A DNA stretch of 64,000 bases, from assembly GCF_009856865.1 (NCBI RefSeq), contig NZ_WVUD01000002.1:124001-188000 (forward strand), given 5' to 3'. Every line of letters begins with the position of its first letter. Position 1 is the stretch's first letter. This document shows positions 56,472 through 64,000 of the stretch, in pieces. The position numbers and the translations under genes are program-made. The notes beneath the pieces were generated by a model. It had not been told where the DNA came from. It was given only the letters and a program-made list of their open reading frames with translations, and ran no database searches. The stretch is from Solidesulfovibrio aerotolerans. Its GTDB lineage: Bacteria; Desulfobacterota; Desulfovibrionia; Desulfovibrionales; Desulfovibrionaceae.

Positions 56472-57347
56472 ATGCACCAGCCCGATCCCACCCATCTGCC
56501 GTTTTCCCTGACCGCGCTGGGTTCCGACTTTACCCCGGCCACCCCGGATCGGAACCGGCCCGATGTTCCCGGCCCCTGGCTCATCCTTCGGGAAAACGCC
56601 CTGATTCTTTGCCGCGACGGCAACCGGCTGCCGGAAGGCGTTTTGCCCGTGGCCGGTCCCTTTGCCGTGGCCCCGGTGCTGGTCGGTTTCTGGCAGGGCC
56701 GCCCGCTGCGGGCCGCGCGGCTGGAACCCGAAGCCGCCCTGCCCGAAGCCTTTACGGCCGTTGCCGCCTCCTACCGCAGCCAGCACCTGGATGAGCGGCT
56801 TCTCACCCTGGCCGGACTGGCCCGGCAGGTGCTCCATTGGCGCGACCGCAGCCGCATCTGCCCGGCCTGCAGCGGGGCTCCTGGCGAGATTGCCGGCAGT
56901 TTCGGAGCGCGTTGCCCGGCGTGCAGCCGGGAATATTATCCGCGCATCCACCCGGCCGTCATTGTGCTCATCCGGCGCGGGGCAGAGTCTTTGCTGGTGC
57001 GCAAGGCCGACTGGCCCGCCGGCCAGTACGGGCTGGTGGCCGGCTATGTGGAATTTTGCGAAACGCTGGAGGCCTGCGTCGCGCGGGAAGTCCTGGAAGA
57101 AACAGGCCTGGCCGTCACCGACGTGCGCTATCTGGCCAGCCAGAGCTGGCCCTTCCCCAGCCAGCTCATGGTCGGTTTTCTGGCCACCTATGCCGGCGGC
57201 GAACTGACCCTGGATACGGATGAACTCGAAGACGCGGCCTGGTTTTGCGCCCAACGCCGGCCGCCGGTCCTGCCGCCCCGGTCCAGCATCGCCCGGGTTC
57301 TTCTTGACCGGTTCGCCCCGGAACTTGGCAGCGATAAAAATTCGTAA
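56472..57347 (+). CDS. nudC: NAD(H) pyrophosphatase / NAD-capped RNA decapping hydrolase
   Basis: The 291-aa product has a zinc ribbon (CPAC....CPAC, about residues 138-160), the Nudix box GX5EX7REUXEEXGU beginning GYVEFCETLEACVAREVLEE, and the NADH-specificity motif as SQSWPFPSQLM (consensus SQPWPFPxS). It hydrolyses NADH and decaps NAD-RNA. ATG 56472 was chosen as the first sensible start; the ribosome-binding site is poor. The stop lies three bases before a candidate operator of the next gene. Confidence 0.92.
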   Translation: MHQPDPTHLPFSLTALGSDFTPATPDRNRPDVPGPWLILRENALILCRDGNRLPEGVLPVAGPFAVAPVLVGFWQGRPLRAARLEPEAALPEAFTAVAASYRSQHLDERLLTLAGLARQVLHWRDRSRICPACSGAPGEIAGSFGARCPACSREYYPRIHPAVIVLIRRGAESLLVRKADWPAGQYGLVAGYVEFCETLEACVAREVLEETGLAVTDVRYLASQSWPFPSQLMVGFLATYAGGELTLDTDELEDAAWFCAQRRPPVLPPRSSIARVLLDRFAPELGSDKNS

Positions 57348-57349
57348 AA

Positions 57350-57371
57350 ATACCGATTCGCATACGGTTAT
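57350..57371 (+). promoter_or_regulatory. Candidate Rrf2 operator dyad
   Basis: ATACCG and CGGTTAT form an imperfect inverted repeat separated by 9 bp, just upstream of the -35 hexamer. Rrf2-family proteins bind dyads of about this size and often regulate themselves. Inferred. Confidence 0.4.
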
Positions 57372-57374
57372 CCG

Positions 57375-57404
57375 TTGACAGGCCCGCACCGCCTCTAATA
57401 GGAT
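57375..57404 (+). promoter_or_regulatory. Sigma70-type promoter of the Rrf2-cydAB region
   Basis: A perfect -35 TTGACA (57375-57380) is followed after 18 bp by TAGGAT (57399-57404), a 4/6 match to the -10 consensus. The Rrf2 gene starts 36 bp further on, behind GAGGAG. Confidence 0.6.
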
Positions 57405-57440
57405 CATTTCAGTCCGATTAATCTCACTTTGAGGAGTCCC

Positions 57441-57896
57441 ATGCGTTTAACCAGAGCCGGAGAATACGCCATCCGTTGCGTCCTGTACCTGGCCATGCAC
57501 CACGACCGGGAACTCATCGGGCGCAAGGAGATCGCTGCGGCCATGGACATGCCGGCCCAGTTTCTGGGCAAGGTGGCCCAGCAATTGGCCAAGGCCGGCA
57601 TCATCAGCATCCGGCAAGGCTCCCAGGGCGGTTATGAACTGGCCAAACGCCCGCAAGACATCGCGCTTCTGGCTGTTATTGAGGCCATCGACGGCGAAAT
57701 TTTTTTAAACGACTGCATCCACCGGCCACACAGCTGCGACCGGCAGACCATCTGCTCGGTGCATCAGATATGGGATAAGGCGCGGCGGCAGCTGCGCAAC
57801 ACCCTGGGCGGCGTCACCCTGGCCGAATTGGCGGCCCGGGAAAAACGCGCCTGTGCAGGGCGTTCGCGGGAGCAGCCCCACGCTTTGCAAGGTTGA
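57441..57896 (+). CDS. Rrf2-family transcriptional regulator
   Basis: The 151-aa product has the Rrf2 winged helix (MRLTRAGEYAIRCVLYLAMH, EIAAAMDMPAQFLGKVAQQL, GSQGGYELAKRP) and three cysteines, C92, C99 and C105, spaced like the Fe-S ligands of IscR/NsrR. It probably senses redox or oxygen/NO through an iron-sulfur cluster. The adjacent same-strand cydAB genes 147 bp downstream are the likely target. GAGGAG precedes the ATG. Confidence 0.92.
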   Translation: MRLTRAGEYAIRCVLYLAMHHDRELIGRKEIAAAMDMPAQFLGKVAQQLAKAGIISIRQGSQGGYELAKRPQDIALLAVIEAIDGEIFLNDCIHRPHSCDRQTICSVHQIWDKARRQLRNTLGGVTLAELAAREKRACAGRSREQPHALQG

Positions 57897-58043
57897 GGAA
57901 ATCCGACAGGGGTTGATGCATTTTCCCTGGCCCGGTGCTAGGACAGGACAGACCGCAAGGCTGCCCCGAGGGCCGGCAGCCGGAAAATGCCACAGAGGGT
58001 TTACAGAGGGTTACGGTCAACATGGAGGAAAAGGAGACAGATC

Positions 58044-59345
58044 ATGGACACGCTCATGCTTTCCCGACTGCAGTTCGCCTTTGCGACGTTTATCCACTTT
58101 ATTTTTGTGCCGCTCACCTTGGGGCTTTCCGTGCTCATTGCGATCATGGAAACCAAATATGTCCGCTCCGGCGATGAAACCTACAAGCGCATGGCCAAAT
58201 TCTGGGGCAAGCTGTTTTTGATCAATTTCGCCCTGGGCGTCGTCACCGGCATCACGCTGGAATTCCAGTTCGGCACCAACTGGTCGCGCTATTCAGCCTT
58301 TGTCGGCGACATCTTCGGCTCGCTTTTGGCCATCGAGGCCACAGCGGCCTTTTTTCTGGAATCCACCTTCCTGGGTGTGTGGATCTTTGGCTGGAACAAA
58401 CTCTCGCCCAAAGTCCACCTGCTCTCCATCTGGCTGGTGGCCTTTGCCGCCAACTTCTCCGCCCTGTGGATCATCCTGGCCAACGGTTTCATGCAGCATC
58501 CGGTGGGCTACGTGATCCAAAACGGCCGGGCCGAACTGTCCAGCTTTATTGAAGTCATCACCAACGGCTACGGTTGGAACGCCTTTCTCCACACGGTCAC
58601 CGGTTCCTGGGCCCTGGCCGGCTTTTTCGTGGTCGGCGTATCGGCCTGGCATCTGCTGCATAAGCAAAACATCGACTTTTTCACCAAGTCCTTTCGCATT
58701 GGTGCCGTCTTTGCCCTGATCTTTTCCGTGGCTGTGGCGCTTGTGGGCCACCGCCAGGGCAACATCGTGGCCGAGGTCCAGCCGGCCAAGCTGGCGGCCA
58801 TGGAATCCCATTGGGTCACCCAGAAAAACGCGCCCATGTACTTATTCGCCGTGCCCAATTCCAACGGCGAAGGCAACAGCGTCGAAATAGGCGCCATTCC
58901 GAGCATGTTAAGCCTTATGGCCTTTAACGACCCCTCGGCCGAGGTCAAGGGGCTTAACGACTTCCCCAAGGAAGACCGCCCGCCCGTCGCCCTGACCTTT
59001 TCCGCCTTTCGCCTCATGATTGGCCTGGGCACGGCCATGCTGGTTCTTGGCATCCTGGCCTTTATTGCCCGCCACCAGCCGGCGGAAAGTTCCCCCAGGC
59101 TCTTAAAGCTCCTCATCTGGGGCATCCCCCTGCCCTATCTCGCCCTGCAGGCCGGCTGGGCCGTGGCCGAAGTCGGCCGGCAGCCCTGGATCGTCTACGG
59201 CATCATGCGCACCAAGGACGCCGTGTCGCCCATTGCCACGTCCCAGGTGGCCATCAGCCTGGCCGCCTTCTTCGTGATCTACATCCTGCTGGCCGCCCTG
59301 GACATCTTCCTTTTGGCCAAATACGCCCGTTCCCAGCCGCACTAG
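58044..59345 (+). CDS. cydA: Cytochrome bd ubiquinol oxidase subunit I
   Basis: The 433-aa membrane protein starts MDTLMLSRLQFAFATFIHFIF, where the His is the haem b595 ligand. It contains LHTVTGSWALAGFF (haem ligand region) and the quinol-oxidase signature GRQPWIVYG. It is about 90 residues shorter than E. coli CydA, so it has the short Q-loop form. It reduces O2 to water with quinol, giving an anaerobe oxygen defence. ATG 58044 follows AAGGAG; a longer ORF upstream lacks support. Confidence 0.96.
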   Translation: MDTLMLSRLQFAFATFIHFIFVPLTLGLSVLIAIMETKYVRSGDETYKRMAKFWGKLFLINFALGVVTGITLEFQFGTNWSRYSAFVGDIFGSLLAIEATAAFFLESTFLGVWIFGWNKLSPKVHLLSIWLVAFAANFSALWIILANGFMQHPVGYVIQNGRAELSSFIEVITNGYGWNAFLHTVTGSWALAGFFVVGVSAWHLLHKQNIDFFTKSFRIGAVFALIFSVAVALVGHRQGNIVAEVQPAKLAAMESHWVTQKNAPMYLFAVPNSNGEGNSVEIGAIPSMLSLMAFNDPSAEVKGLNDFPKEDRPPVALTFSAFRLMIGLGTAMLVLGILAFIARHQPAESSPRLLKLLIWGIPLPYLALQAGWAVAEVGRQPWIVYGIMRTKDAVSPIATSQVAISLAAFFVIYILLAALDIFLLAKYARSQPH

Positions 59346-59423
59346 GCCCGGAGAGAACAGCGGTATGGCAACGCTTTTGACGCAACCCGGCCCGGCCGGT
59401 CGATAATTTGAAGGAGAATGGCC

Positions 59424-60452
59424 ATGGATCTCGGAACCATCTGGTTTGTCCTGTGGGGCGTGCTTTGGGCCGTCTATTTCATCATGGACGGATTTGATCT
59501 CGGCATCGGCAGCTTCATGCCCTTTTTGGCCAAAAACAATGAAGAAAAACGCATCATGTATAACGCCATGGGGCCGTTTTGGGACGGCAACGAAGTGTGG
59601 CTCATTACCGCCGGCGGCGTGACCTTTGCCGCCTTCCCCAGGACCTATGCCGTGATGTTTTCTGCCCTTTATACGCCGCTGATGCTGCTCCTGTTCGCCC
59701 TGATCCTGCGCGGCGTGTCCTTTGAATTCCGCTCCAAGGTGGACAGCCCGGGCTGGCGCAAGCTGTGGGACACCTGCAACTTCCTGGGCAGCTTCCTGCC
59801 GGCGCTGCTGCTGGGCGTGGCCTTTGCCAATATCTTCAAGGGCATTCCCATCGACGCCGAAGGCATCCTGCACGGCAACCTGCTCACCTTGCTCAATCCC
59901 TACGGCCTGGCTGGCGGCGTGCTGTTTGTGCTCCTTTTCGCCCACCACGGCGCGCTGTGGCTGGCGTATAAGTCCGTGGGCGACCTCCACGACCGGGCCG
60001 TGGCCCTGGCTGGCAAGCTGTGGCCCATCATGGCCGGGGTCATCGTGCTGTTTTTGGGCATGAGCTTCGCCATGACCAAGTTGTTCACCAACTATCTGGT
60101 CAACCCCATCCTGTTCGTCATCCTGCTTGCCGCCGTGGCCGGGTTGGTACTGACCTGCTATTATCGTCGGGCCGGGCGCATCCTGGCTTCCTGGGGCGCT
60201 TCGGCCGTGCTGATCGGAACCACCGCCCTGTTTGGCGTGGTTGGCATCTTCCCGGCCTTGCTGCCCTCGAGCCTCAACCCGGCCTTCTCGCTGACCATCG
60301 AGAACTCGTCCTCCACGCCCATGACCCTGGCCATCATGCTCGGCGTGGCCCTGGTCTTTGTGCCCGTGGTCATCGCCTACCAGATCTGGACCCTGCGCAC
60401 CTTCCGTCACCCGGTGACCAAGGAAGATCTGGATTACGAAGAAGCCTATTAA
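59424..60452 (+). CDS. cydB: Cytochrome bd ubiquinol oxidase subunit II
   Basis: The 342-aa product has the CydB N-terminus DLGTIWFVLWGVLWAVYFIMDGFDLG, then MGPFWDGNEVWLI, RGVSFEFR, and about eight to nine transmembrane helices. ATG 59424 is preferred over 59418 because AAGGAG (59411-59416) is then seven bases away. It partners CydA 78 bp upstream. No cydX-like small ORF was seen after it. A strong terminator follows. Confidence 0.96.
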   Translation: MDLGTIWFVLWGVLWAVYFIMDGFDLGIGSFMPFLAKNNEEKRIMYNAMGPFWDGNEVWLITAGGVTFAAFPRTYAVMFSALYTPLMLLLFALILRGVSFEFRSKVDSPGWRKLWDTCNFLGSFLPALLLGVAFANIFKGIPIDAEGILHGNLLTLLNPYGLAGGVLFVLLFAHHGALWLAYKSVGDLHDRAVALAGKLWPIMAGVIVLFLGMSFAMTKLFTNYLVNPILFVILLAAVAGLVLTCYYRRAGRILASWGASAVLIGTTALFGVVGIFPALLPSSLNPAFSLTIENSSSTPMTLAIMLGVALVFVPVVIAYQIWTLRTFRHPVTKEDLDYEEAY

Positions 60453-60469
60453 CGGCCACGCTTCCAGGC

Positions 60470-60512
60470 AAAACCGCCGACGGACACGCTCCGTCGGCGG
60501 TTTTGTCTTTTT
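60470..60512 (+). terminator. Intrinsic terminator after cydB
   Basis: AAAACCGCCGACGGA pairs perfectly with TCCGTCGGCGGTTTT around CACGC, followed by GTCTTTTT. It is about 18 bp after the cydB stop. Confidence 0.95.
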
Positions 60513-60560
60513 CCGCCTGCACGTGTCGCCCTTCCTGCCCGCAGAGCTGCCTGCAAACCT

Positions 60561-60580
60561 TGACAACGATTTTCAATATC
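60561..60580 (+). promoter_or_regulatory. Fur-like box upstream of the HD-GYP gene
   Basis: TGACAACGATTTTCA (60561-60575) matches a 7-1-7 Fur-type dyad (TGANAATNATTNTCA) at all but one defined position and is followed by ATATC. It lies about 80-100 bp before the HD-GYP start. Its reverse complement begins GATATTGAAAAT, shared with the dyad before the porin. Iron regulation is inferred. Confidence 0.5.
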
Positions 60581-60658
60581 AATAGATTCGCGGCTGTCGC
60601 TCACCCCCGCCGCCTGTGTGCCACACTGCCGGCTCGACCCGTAACCGATGAGAACGCT

Positions 60659-61360
60659 ATGACCATGCCGCCCCCTCTCCTTTTTGTCTCCCCTGCAGTC
60701 CTTCCCGTGGGCAGCGATGCCGCCCACACGACGCACGGCGCTCTCATGGATCTGGTCCACCAGTTGGCCACCTCCCTTGGCAAGGCCATCGACGCCAAAG
60801 ACCCTCACACCATGGCCCATTCCGAGGAAGTGGCCGAGGTGGCCCGGCATCTGGCCCTGGCCATGGGCCTGTCGTCGGAAATGGCCGACTGCATCCACGT
60901 GGCCGGCCATCTGCACGACATCGGCAAGATCGGCGTCCCTGACGCCGTGCTCGGCACACCCGGCAGCCTGACTCCCGAAGAATGGGTCCAGATGCAGGAC
61001 CACCCGAGTATCGGCGCGGCAATCCTCCTGCCGTTGGCCTGCCTGCGCCAGACCGGCATCGTGGACATGGTGCTCGCCCACCACGAACGCTACGACGGCG
61101 GCGGCTATCCCTTCGGGCTAAGCGGCAGCGCCATCCCCCTGGGAGCGCGCATCATCACGCTGGCCGACAGCCTCTCGGCCATGCTGCGAACCCGTCCCTA
61201 CCGCCCGGCCATGGGCTTTGCCGCAGCCTGCCGGGAGATCGTGCGCGGTGCCGGCAGCCAGTTCGACCCCCAGGTGGCGACCGTCTTTCTGGGCGAAGCC
61301 ATGACGGTGCGCGGTATGCTTGGCCCAGACCGGGACGCGGGCACGACGGTGCGGCGGTGA
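60659..61360 (+). CDS. HD-GYP domain protein (putative c-di-GMP phosphodiesterase)
   Basis: The 233-aa product is almost entirely an HD-GYP domain: DPHTMAHSEEVAEVARHLA, HLHDIGKIGVPD and HHERYDGGGYPFGLSG, all metal ligands and the GYP motif intact. It lacks a receiver or other sensor domain and has only about 35 N-terminal residues before the domain. It would hydrolyse cyclic di-GMP (or cGAMP). ATG at 60659 was chosen; long upstream ORF sequence is antisense or out of frame to cydB. Confidence 0.88.
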   Translation: MTMPPPLLFVSPAVLPVGSDAAHTTHGALMDLVHQLATSLGKAIDAKDPHTMAHSEEVAEVARHLALAMGLSSEMADCIHVAGHLHDIGKIGVPDAVLGTPGSLTPEEWVQMQDHPSIGAAILLPLACLRQTGIVDMVLAHHERYDGGGYPFGLSGSAIPLGARIITLADSLSAMLRTRPYRPAMGFAAACREIVRGAGSQFDPQVATVFLGEAMTVRGMLGPDRDAGTTVRR

Positions 61361-61440
61361 GACCCTGACCGCCCGGCTACCCGGGCGAGGGCGTGACGCG
61401 GGCCAGAGGCCTTGCCCCTGCATCCCCGGCAGATTCAAAG

Positions 61441-61471
61441 GATATTGAGAATAGACTTCATAATCAATATC
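61441..61471. promoter_or_regulatory. 31-bp Fur-like palindrome upstream of the porin gene
   Basis: GATATTGA (61441-61448) and TCAATATC (61464-61471) are perfect inverted arms. The interior (GAATAG...CATAA) is compatible with two overlapping Fur-type sites. It lies about 80 bp before the porin start and shares GATATTGA with the site at 60561-60580, so both downstream genes may answer to one regulator. Confidence 0.5.
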
Positions 61472-61549
61472 AAGCACCAAGGGAAACAGACATGCTGTTG
61501 CCTTCAAAACGAAACGGAATCACGCGAAGCAAAGAAAGGAGTGCGCACC

Positions 61550-62980
61550 ATGCGAAAAGTGGTTTTGTTGCTGCTGGCCCTGGCCGCCGTGGCCGTGCAG
61601 GCTGCACCGAGCCAGGCGGCCACTGCAGTGAAAATGGCGGGAGACGCCCGGGTGTACGGCGTTTTTTTTGCCAACCGCAATTTTACCGGCTGGGACGAAA
61701 CCGGAACCCAGACCGAGGACCGCACCACCATCTGGCAGCGGTTGCGGTTGCGTACCGATTTTGTGGCCAATGAAAGCCTGAAATTCCGTTTCGGCCTGCG
61801 CGTCGATGACGAGACCTGGGGTTCGGGCTATTTGACAGCCGCCAACCCGCAGGTGGCCATCCAGCCCTATCTGGCCTATCTCCAGTTCAAATGGCCCGGC
61901 ACCGACATCGAAATGACCGCTGGCTACCAGCCCTTTTCCGTGCCCCACACTGAAGTCTTTTACGACAGCATTGTCCTGGCCGCCGACGACGGCGACCAAT
62001 CCAGTGCCGCCGTGTTCGTCAAAGTGCCGCTTCTGGCTGACACCCTGGCCCTCGAAGCGGCCTACGGCCGACTCCTCGACGCCTACCGCACCTTCCAGCC
62101 CACCACCACCCAGACCGGCGACGCCTTCGACGTCTACCGCCTGGCCCTGCCCATTACGGTCGAAGGCTTTGACGCCGTCCCCTGGGGCCTGGCCGGCGTG
62201 TACGGCAAAGACGCCGATCCCGACGGAAACTTCAACGCCGGCCTGCGCTCGGCCGGCAGCTACCTTGCACCCGCCGGCTACAAGGACAACCAGAATCCCA
62301 TGTGGTGGACCGGTCTGGCCCTGTCCGTCACGGCCCTGGACCCGGTGAAACTCTATTTTGACGGCATCTACGGCAATGCCGCCGGTTCCGACCGTTCCCG
62401 AAACCGCCGCGCCGGCTACTTTTTTGACGCCGGCCTGACCTATACGGGTCTTGACTGGGCCACCCCGGGCCTGTTCGGCTGGTTTGCCAGCGGCGAGGAT
62501 TCGAGCCTGTCCAACGGCAGCGAGCGCCTGCCGGTCATCACCCCAAAATGGGGACCGGGCACCTCGTTTTTGTTTGATTGCGACCAGGAATTCGCCAACA
62601 ATAGCCTGGGCATCGATCCCACCGGCACCTGGGGTGCCAGCGTCGCCATCCGCGACATCACCGTTCTCGAAGCGCTCAAAAGCCGGCTGACTCTGGCCGC
62701 CATTGCCGGGCGCAACAGCCCGGCCGGGCTGCGCAAAGCCGTTGCCGCAACCGGCGGCCCGGGCGAATACGTCGCCATGGGACGCAATCTGGCCCAGGGC
62801 GAATGGGTACTCGGCGTCAACTTCGACCACAGCTACGCCCTTACCGAAGAACTCAGCCTGACGCTGCAAACCGGCTTTGCCGCGCCCCAGGGCCTCAAAA
62901 CCAGCATATGGGGCCACCGCATGACCAATCAGGCAACGCAGGCCTGGATGGCCTCCCTGGGCTGCCTCTATACCTTTTAA
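61550..62980 (+). CDS. Outer-membrane homotrimeric porin (Desulfovibrio type)
   Basis: The 476-aa product has a signal peptide (residues 1-24, cleavage after SQAA) and a beta-barrel pattern of alternating residues. It ends in an aromatic residue (LGCLYTF), the outer-membrane insertion signature. TTIWQRLRLRTDFVANESLKF near the start and NATSQ-like loops recall the major porins of Desulfovibrio. AAAGGAG precedes ATG 61550; the in-frame ORF upstream overlaps the palindrome and is excluded. General solute uptake is likely. Confidence 0.9.
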   Translation: MRKVVLLLLALAAVAVQAAPSQAATAVKMAGDARVYGVFFANRNFTGWDETGTQTEDRTTIWQRLRLRTDFVANESLKFRFGLRVDDETWGSGYLTAANPQVAIQPYLAYLQFKWPGTDIEMTAGYQPFSVPHTEVFYDSIVLAADDGDQSSAAVFVKVPLLADTLALEAAYGRLLDAYRTFQPTTTQTGDAFDVYRLALPITVEGFDAVPWGLAGVYGKDADPDGNFNAGLRSAGSYLAPAGYKDNQNPMWWTGLALSVTALDPVKLYFDGIYGNAAGSDRSRNRRAGYFFDAGLTYTGLDWATPGLFGWFASGEDSSLSNGSERLPVITPKWGPGTSFLFDCDQEFANNSLGIDPTGTWGASVAIRDITVLEALKSRLTLAAIAGRNSPAGLRKAVAATGGPGEYVAMGRNLAQGEWVLGVNFDHSYALTEELSLTLQTGFAAPQGLKTSIWGHRMTNQATQAWMASLGCLYTF

Positions 62981-62983
62981 GCG

Positions 62984-63014
62984 AAGCGGCGCCGGACGCT
63001 GTCCGGCGCCGCTT
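62984..63014 (+). terminator. Stem-loop after the porin gene
   Basis: AAGCGGCGCCGGAC pairs perfectly with GTCCGGCGCCGCTT around GCT, four bases after the porin stop. The T-tract is short, so it may serve mRNA stability as well as termination. Confidence 0.75.
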
Positions 63015-63067
63015 GACGCCGCCTTCCTGTCCGGTCTATCTCCCGGTCGCCCCCTGCGGGATGCCAC

Positions 63068-63095
63068 TTGACACTTTGTAAACCGGTGTTAACTT
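63068..63095 (+). promoter_or_regulatory. Promoter immediately before the TetR gene
   Basis: TTGACA (63068-63073), 16-bp spacer, TAACTT (63090-63095). The ATG at 63103 is only seven bases after the -10, so transcription should begin at or next to the start codon. The spacer contains GTAAACCGGTGTTAAC, an imperfect dyad that could be the TetR operator. Confidence 0.6.
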
Positions 63096-63102
63096 CCCCC
63101 CC

Positions 63103-63696
63103 ATGACTGAACGCCTGGATTCACCCCTGCGCCGCGAACAAATCGCCGACGCCGCCCTGGACATCGTGGTGCGCCACGGCATCGGCGCCGTCACCGTGCG
63201 CCGGGTGGCCGAAGCCGTCGGCATCTCAGCCGCCGCACTGTACCGACACTACAAAAACAAGGCCGAAATCCTTAAAGCCGTCATGGAAGAGCATCAGGAA
63301 TTCTTTATGGTCAATGTCAGACTGGCCAGGGCAGAAGGCACTGGTCCGCTTGACACCATACGGAGACTGTATCTTTCAAGCATGACCCTGGTTGAACGCT
63401 ATTGCGCCTTGCCTGTCGTCTTTTTATCCGATGTTCTGTGGTTTGAAGAGACGCAACTTCGAGACTTAAAGCTCAAACACCACAAGATTCTGCGAGATAT
63501 AATAATCGAATTAATCACAGCAGCCCAGCAGAAAGGCGAGATCCGCACCGACATACGCCCCGAAGAGATCTTTGTTCATTTCATTGGACTCATTGCCATG
63601 CCCGCGCTCATCCAGGCCCGGACGCCACACGATTTGGATATGCCCCGACAGACCACCGCCAATTGGGAGTTGTTTGCCCATGCCGTTGCTGCATAA
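63103..63696 (+). CDS. TetR/AcrR-family transcriptional regulator
   Basis: The 197-aa product has the TetR helix-turn-helix: REQIADAALDIVVRHGIGAVTVRRVAEAVGISAAALYRHYKNKAEIL. Its C-terminal ligand domain is less conserved and locally more AT-rich. There is no Shine-Dalgarno sequence before the ATG. It probably represses the downstream exported-protein gene, whose longest ORF overlaps its 3' end. Confidence 0.93.
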   Translation: MTERLDSPLRREQIADAALDIVVRHGIGAVTVRRVAEAVGISAAALYRHYKNKAEILKAVMEEHQEFFMVNVRLARAEGTGPLDTIRRLYLSSMTLVERYCALPVVFLSDVLWFEETQLRDLKLKHHKILRDIIIELITAAQQKGEIRTDIRPEEIFVHFIGLIAMPALIQARTPHDLDMPRQTTANWELFAHAVAA

Positions 63697-64000
63697 TTTT
63701 TGTGGGCCTGGAAGTGAACACCAGTTCACTTCCAGGCCCAGGCGTTTGCGTCACCTGCGGTGCTGCCGTGCCGGACTGCTGCTCCTGCCCCTGCTGGCCG
63801 CAACGCCCTGGGGCACAGCCAGCGTCGCGGCCGGCGAGCCGCTCTCGCCAGCCGCCATCCAGGCCAAATATGCCGGACGCGACCCGATCCTCCCGGATAA
63901 TGGCGAATTTGCTGTATTTCCCGGCAAGGCCGAAGAACCCAAACAAGACTGTGCCGGCCTTACTGAAGGGCGCGTCATGACGGCCCTGGTTTTCGGCCAG
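63680..64000 (+). CDS. Exported protein of unknown function, 5' part only
   Basis: An open frame continues to the right edge. From ATG 63680 it overlaps tetR by 17 nt; a TTG at 63746 gives a cleaner signal peptide (MRHLRCCRAGLLLLPLLAAT...SVAAGE). The mature part visible (LSPAAIQAKYAGRDPILPDNG...) matches no family I recognise. A perfect 16-bp inverted repeat at 63704-63739 lies between the two candidate starts, favouring the later one. Confidence 0.5.
   Translation, partial: MPLLHNFCGPGSEHQFTSRPRRLRHLRCCRAGLLLLPLLAATPWGTASVAAGEPLSPAAIQAKYAGRDPILPDNGEFAVFPGKAEEPKQDCAGLTEGRVMTALVFGQ
63704..63739. repeat. Perfect 16-bp inverted repeat after tetR
   Basis: GGGCCTGGAAGTGAAC (63704-63719) and GTTCACTTCCAGGCCC (63724-63739) flank ACCA, seven bases after the tetR stop. 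The only T-run is upstream of it, so it is not a usual plus-strand terminator. It may be an mRNA hairpin limiting read-through or masking the next gene's start, or a regulator site. Confidence 0.8.

Overview
The window is GC-rich (roughly two thirds G+C by eye) chromosomal DNA from a deltaproteobacterial sulfate reducer of the Desulfovibrio/Solidesulfovibrio type. The placement is inferred from the homotrimeric-type outer-membrane porin, the birA-pyruvate carboxylase-PEP-synthase-like cluster with an unusually long PEP-synthase-like protein, the tig-clpP-clpX-lon order, and cydAB beside an Rrf2 regulator. No 16S rRNA or other species marker is present. I saw no rRNA, tRNA, CRISPR array or insertion sequence.

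Layout. 1-407: 5' part of an AI-2E-family permease (minus strand). 514-8575: complete potassium-scavenging operon, a KdpE-type box, a 33-aa ORF, then kdpF, kdpA, kdpB, kdpC, kdpD and kdpE. 8576-8790: degenerate ~68-bp tandem repeats. 8791-16154 (minus): aminoethylphosphonate (AEP) module, with the importer phnS-phnT-phnU followed by phnX, a PbfA-like lyase and phnW. 16712-21003 (minus): RND efflux pump with its adaptor. 21203-24933 (minus): a GluR0-like ligand-gated K+ channel translationally coupled to an MscS channel. 25097-26395: M23 peptidase. 26711-35150 (minus): birA, a divergent pyruvate carboxylase and a PEP-synthase-like protein. 35149-36333: CCA-adding enzyme. 36400-37829: two toxin-antitoxin modules back to back (HepT/MntA and RHH/ParE-RelE). 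37933-43927 (minus): proteostasis cluster tig, clpP, clpX, lon. 44113-49218 (minus): hydantoinase/oxoprolinase subunits A and B separated by a glycosyltransferase-like gene and an AT-rich frameshifted membrane-protein gene. 49482-54821: isocitrate dehydrogenase, a small membrane protein, a metal-ligand-less M23 paralogue, a 3D-domain protein and a polyprenyl sugar-phosphate transferase. 54888-57347: glycerate 2-kinase and NudC. 57441-60452: Rrf2 regulator and cytochrome bd oxidase. 60659-62980: HD-GYP protein and porin, each preceded by a Fur-like dyad sharing GATATTGA. 63103-64000: TetR regulator and the start of an exported protein.

How the parts work together. The first 8.6 kb is a self-contained K+ limitation response. 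The phosphonate module imports AEP and, through PhnW or PbfA plus PhnX, should yield acetaldehyde, phosphate and ammonia or alanine. BirA would biotinylate the adjacent carboxylase, which with the PEP-synthase-like protein connects pyruvate to oxaloacetate and PEP. Cytochrome bd under an Rrf2 regulator fits oxygen or redox defence in an anaerobe.

The observations I would follow up first are the frameshifted AT-rich gene inserted between the two hydantoinase subunits, the divergent pyruvate carboxylase with a C-terminal zinc ribbon, the GluR0-like channel/MscS pair, the catalytically dead M23 paralogue, and the tandem toxin-antitoxin modules next to lon.
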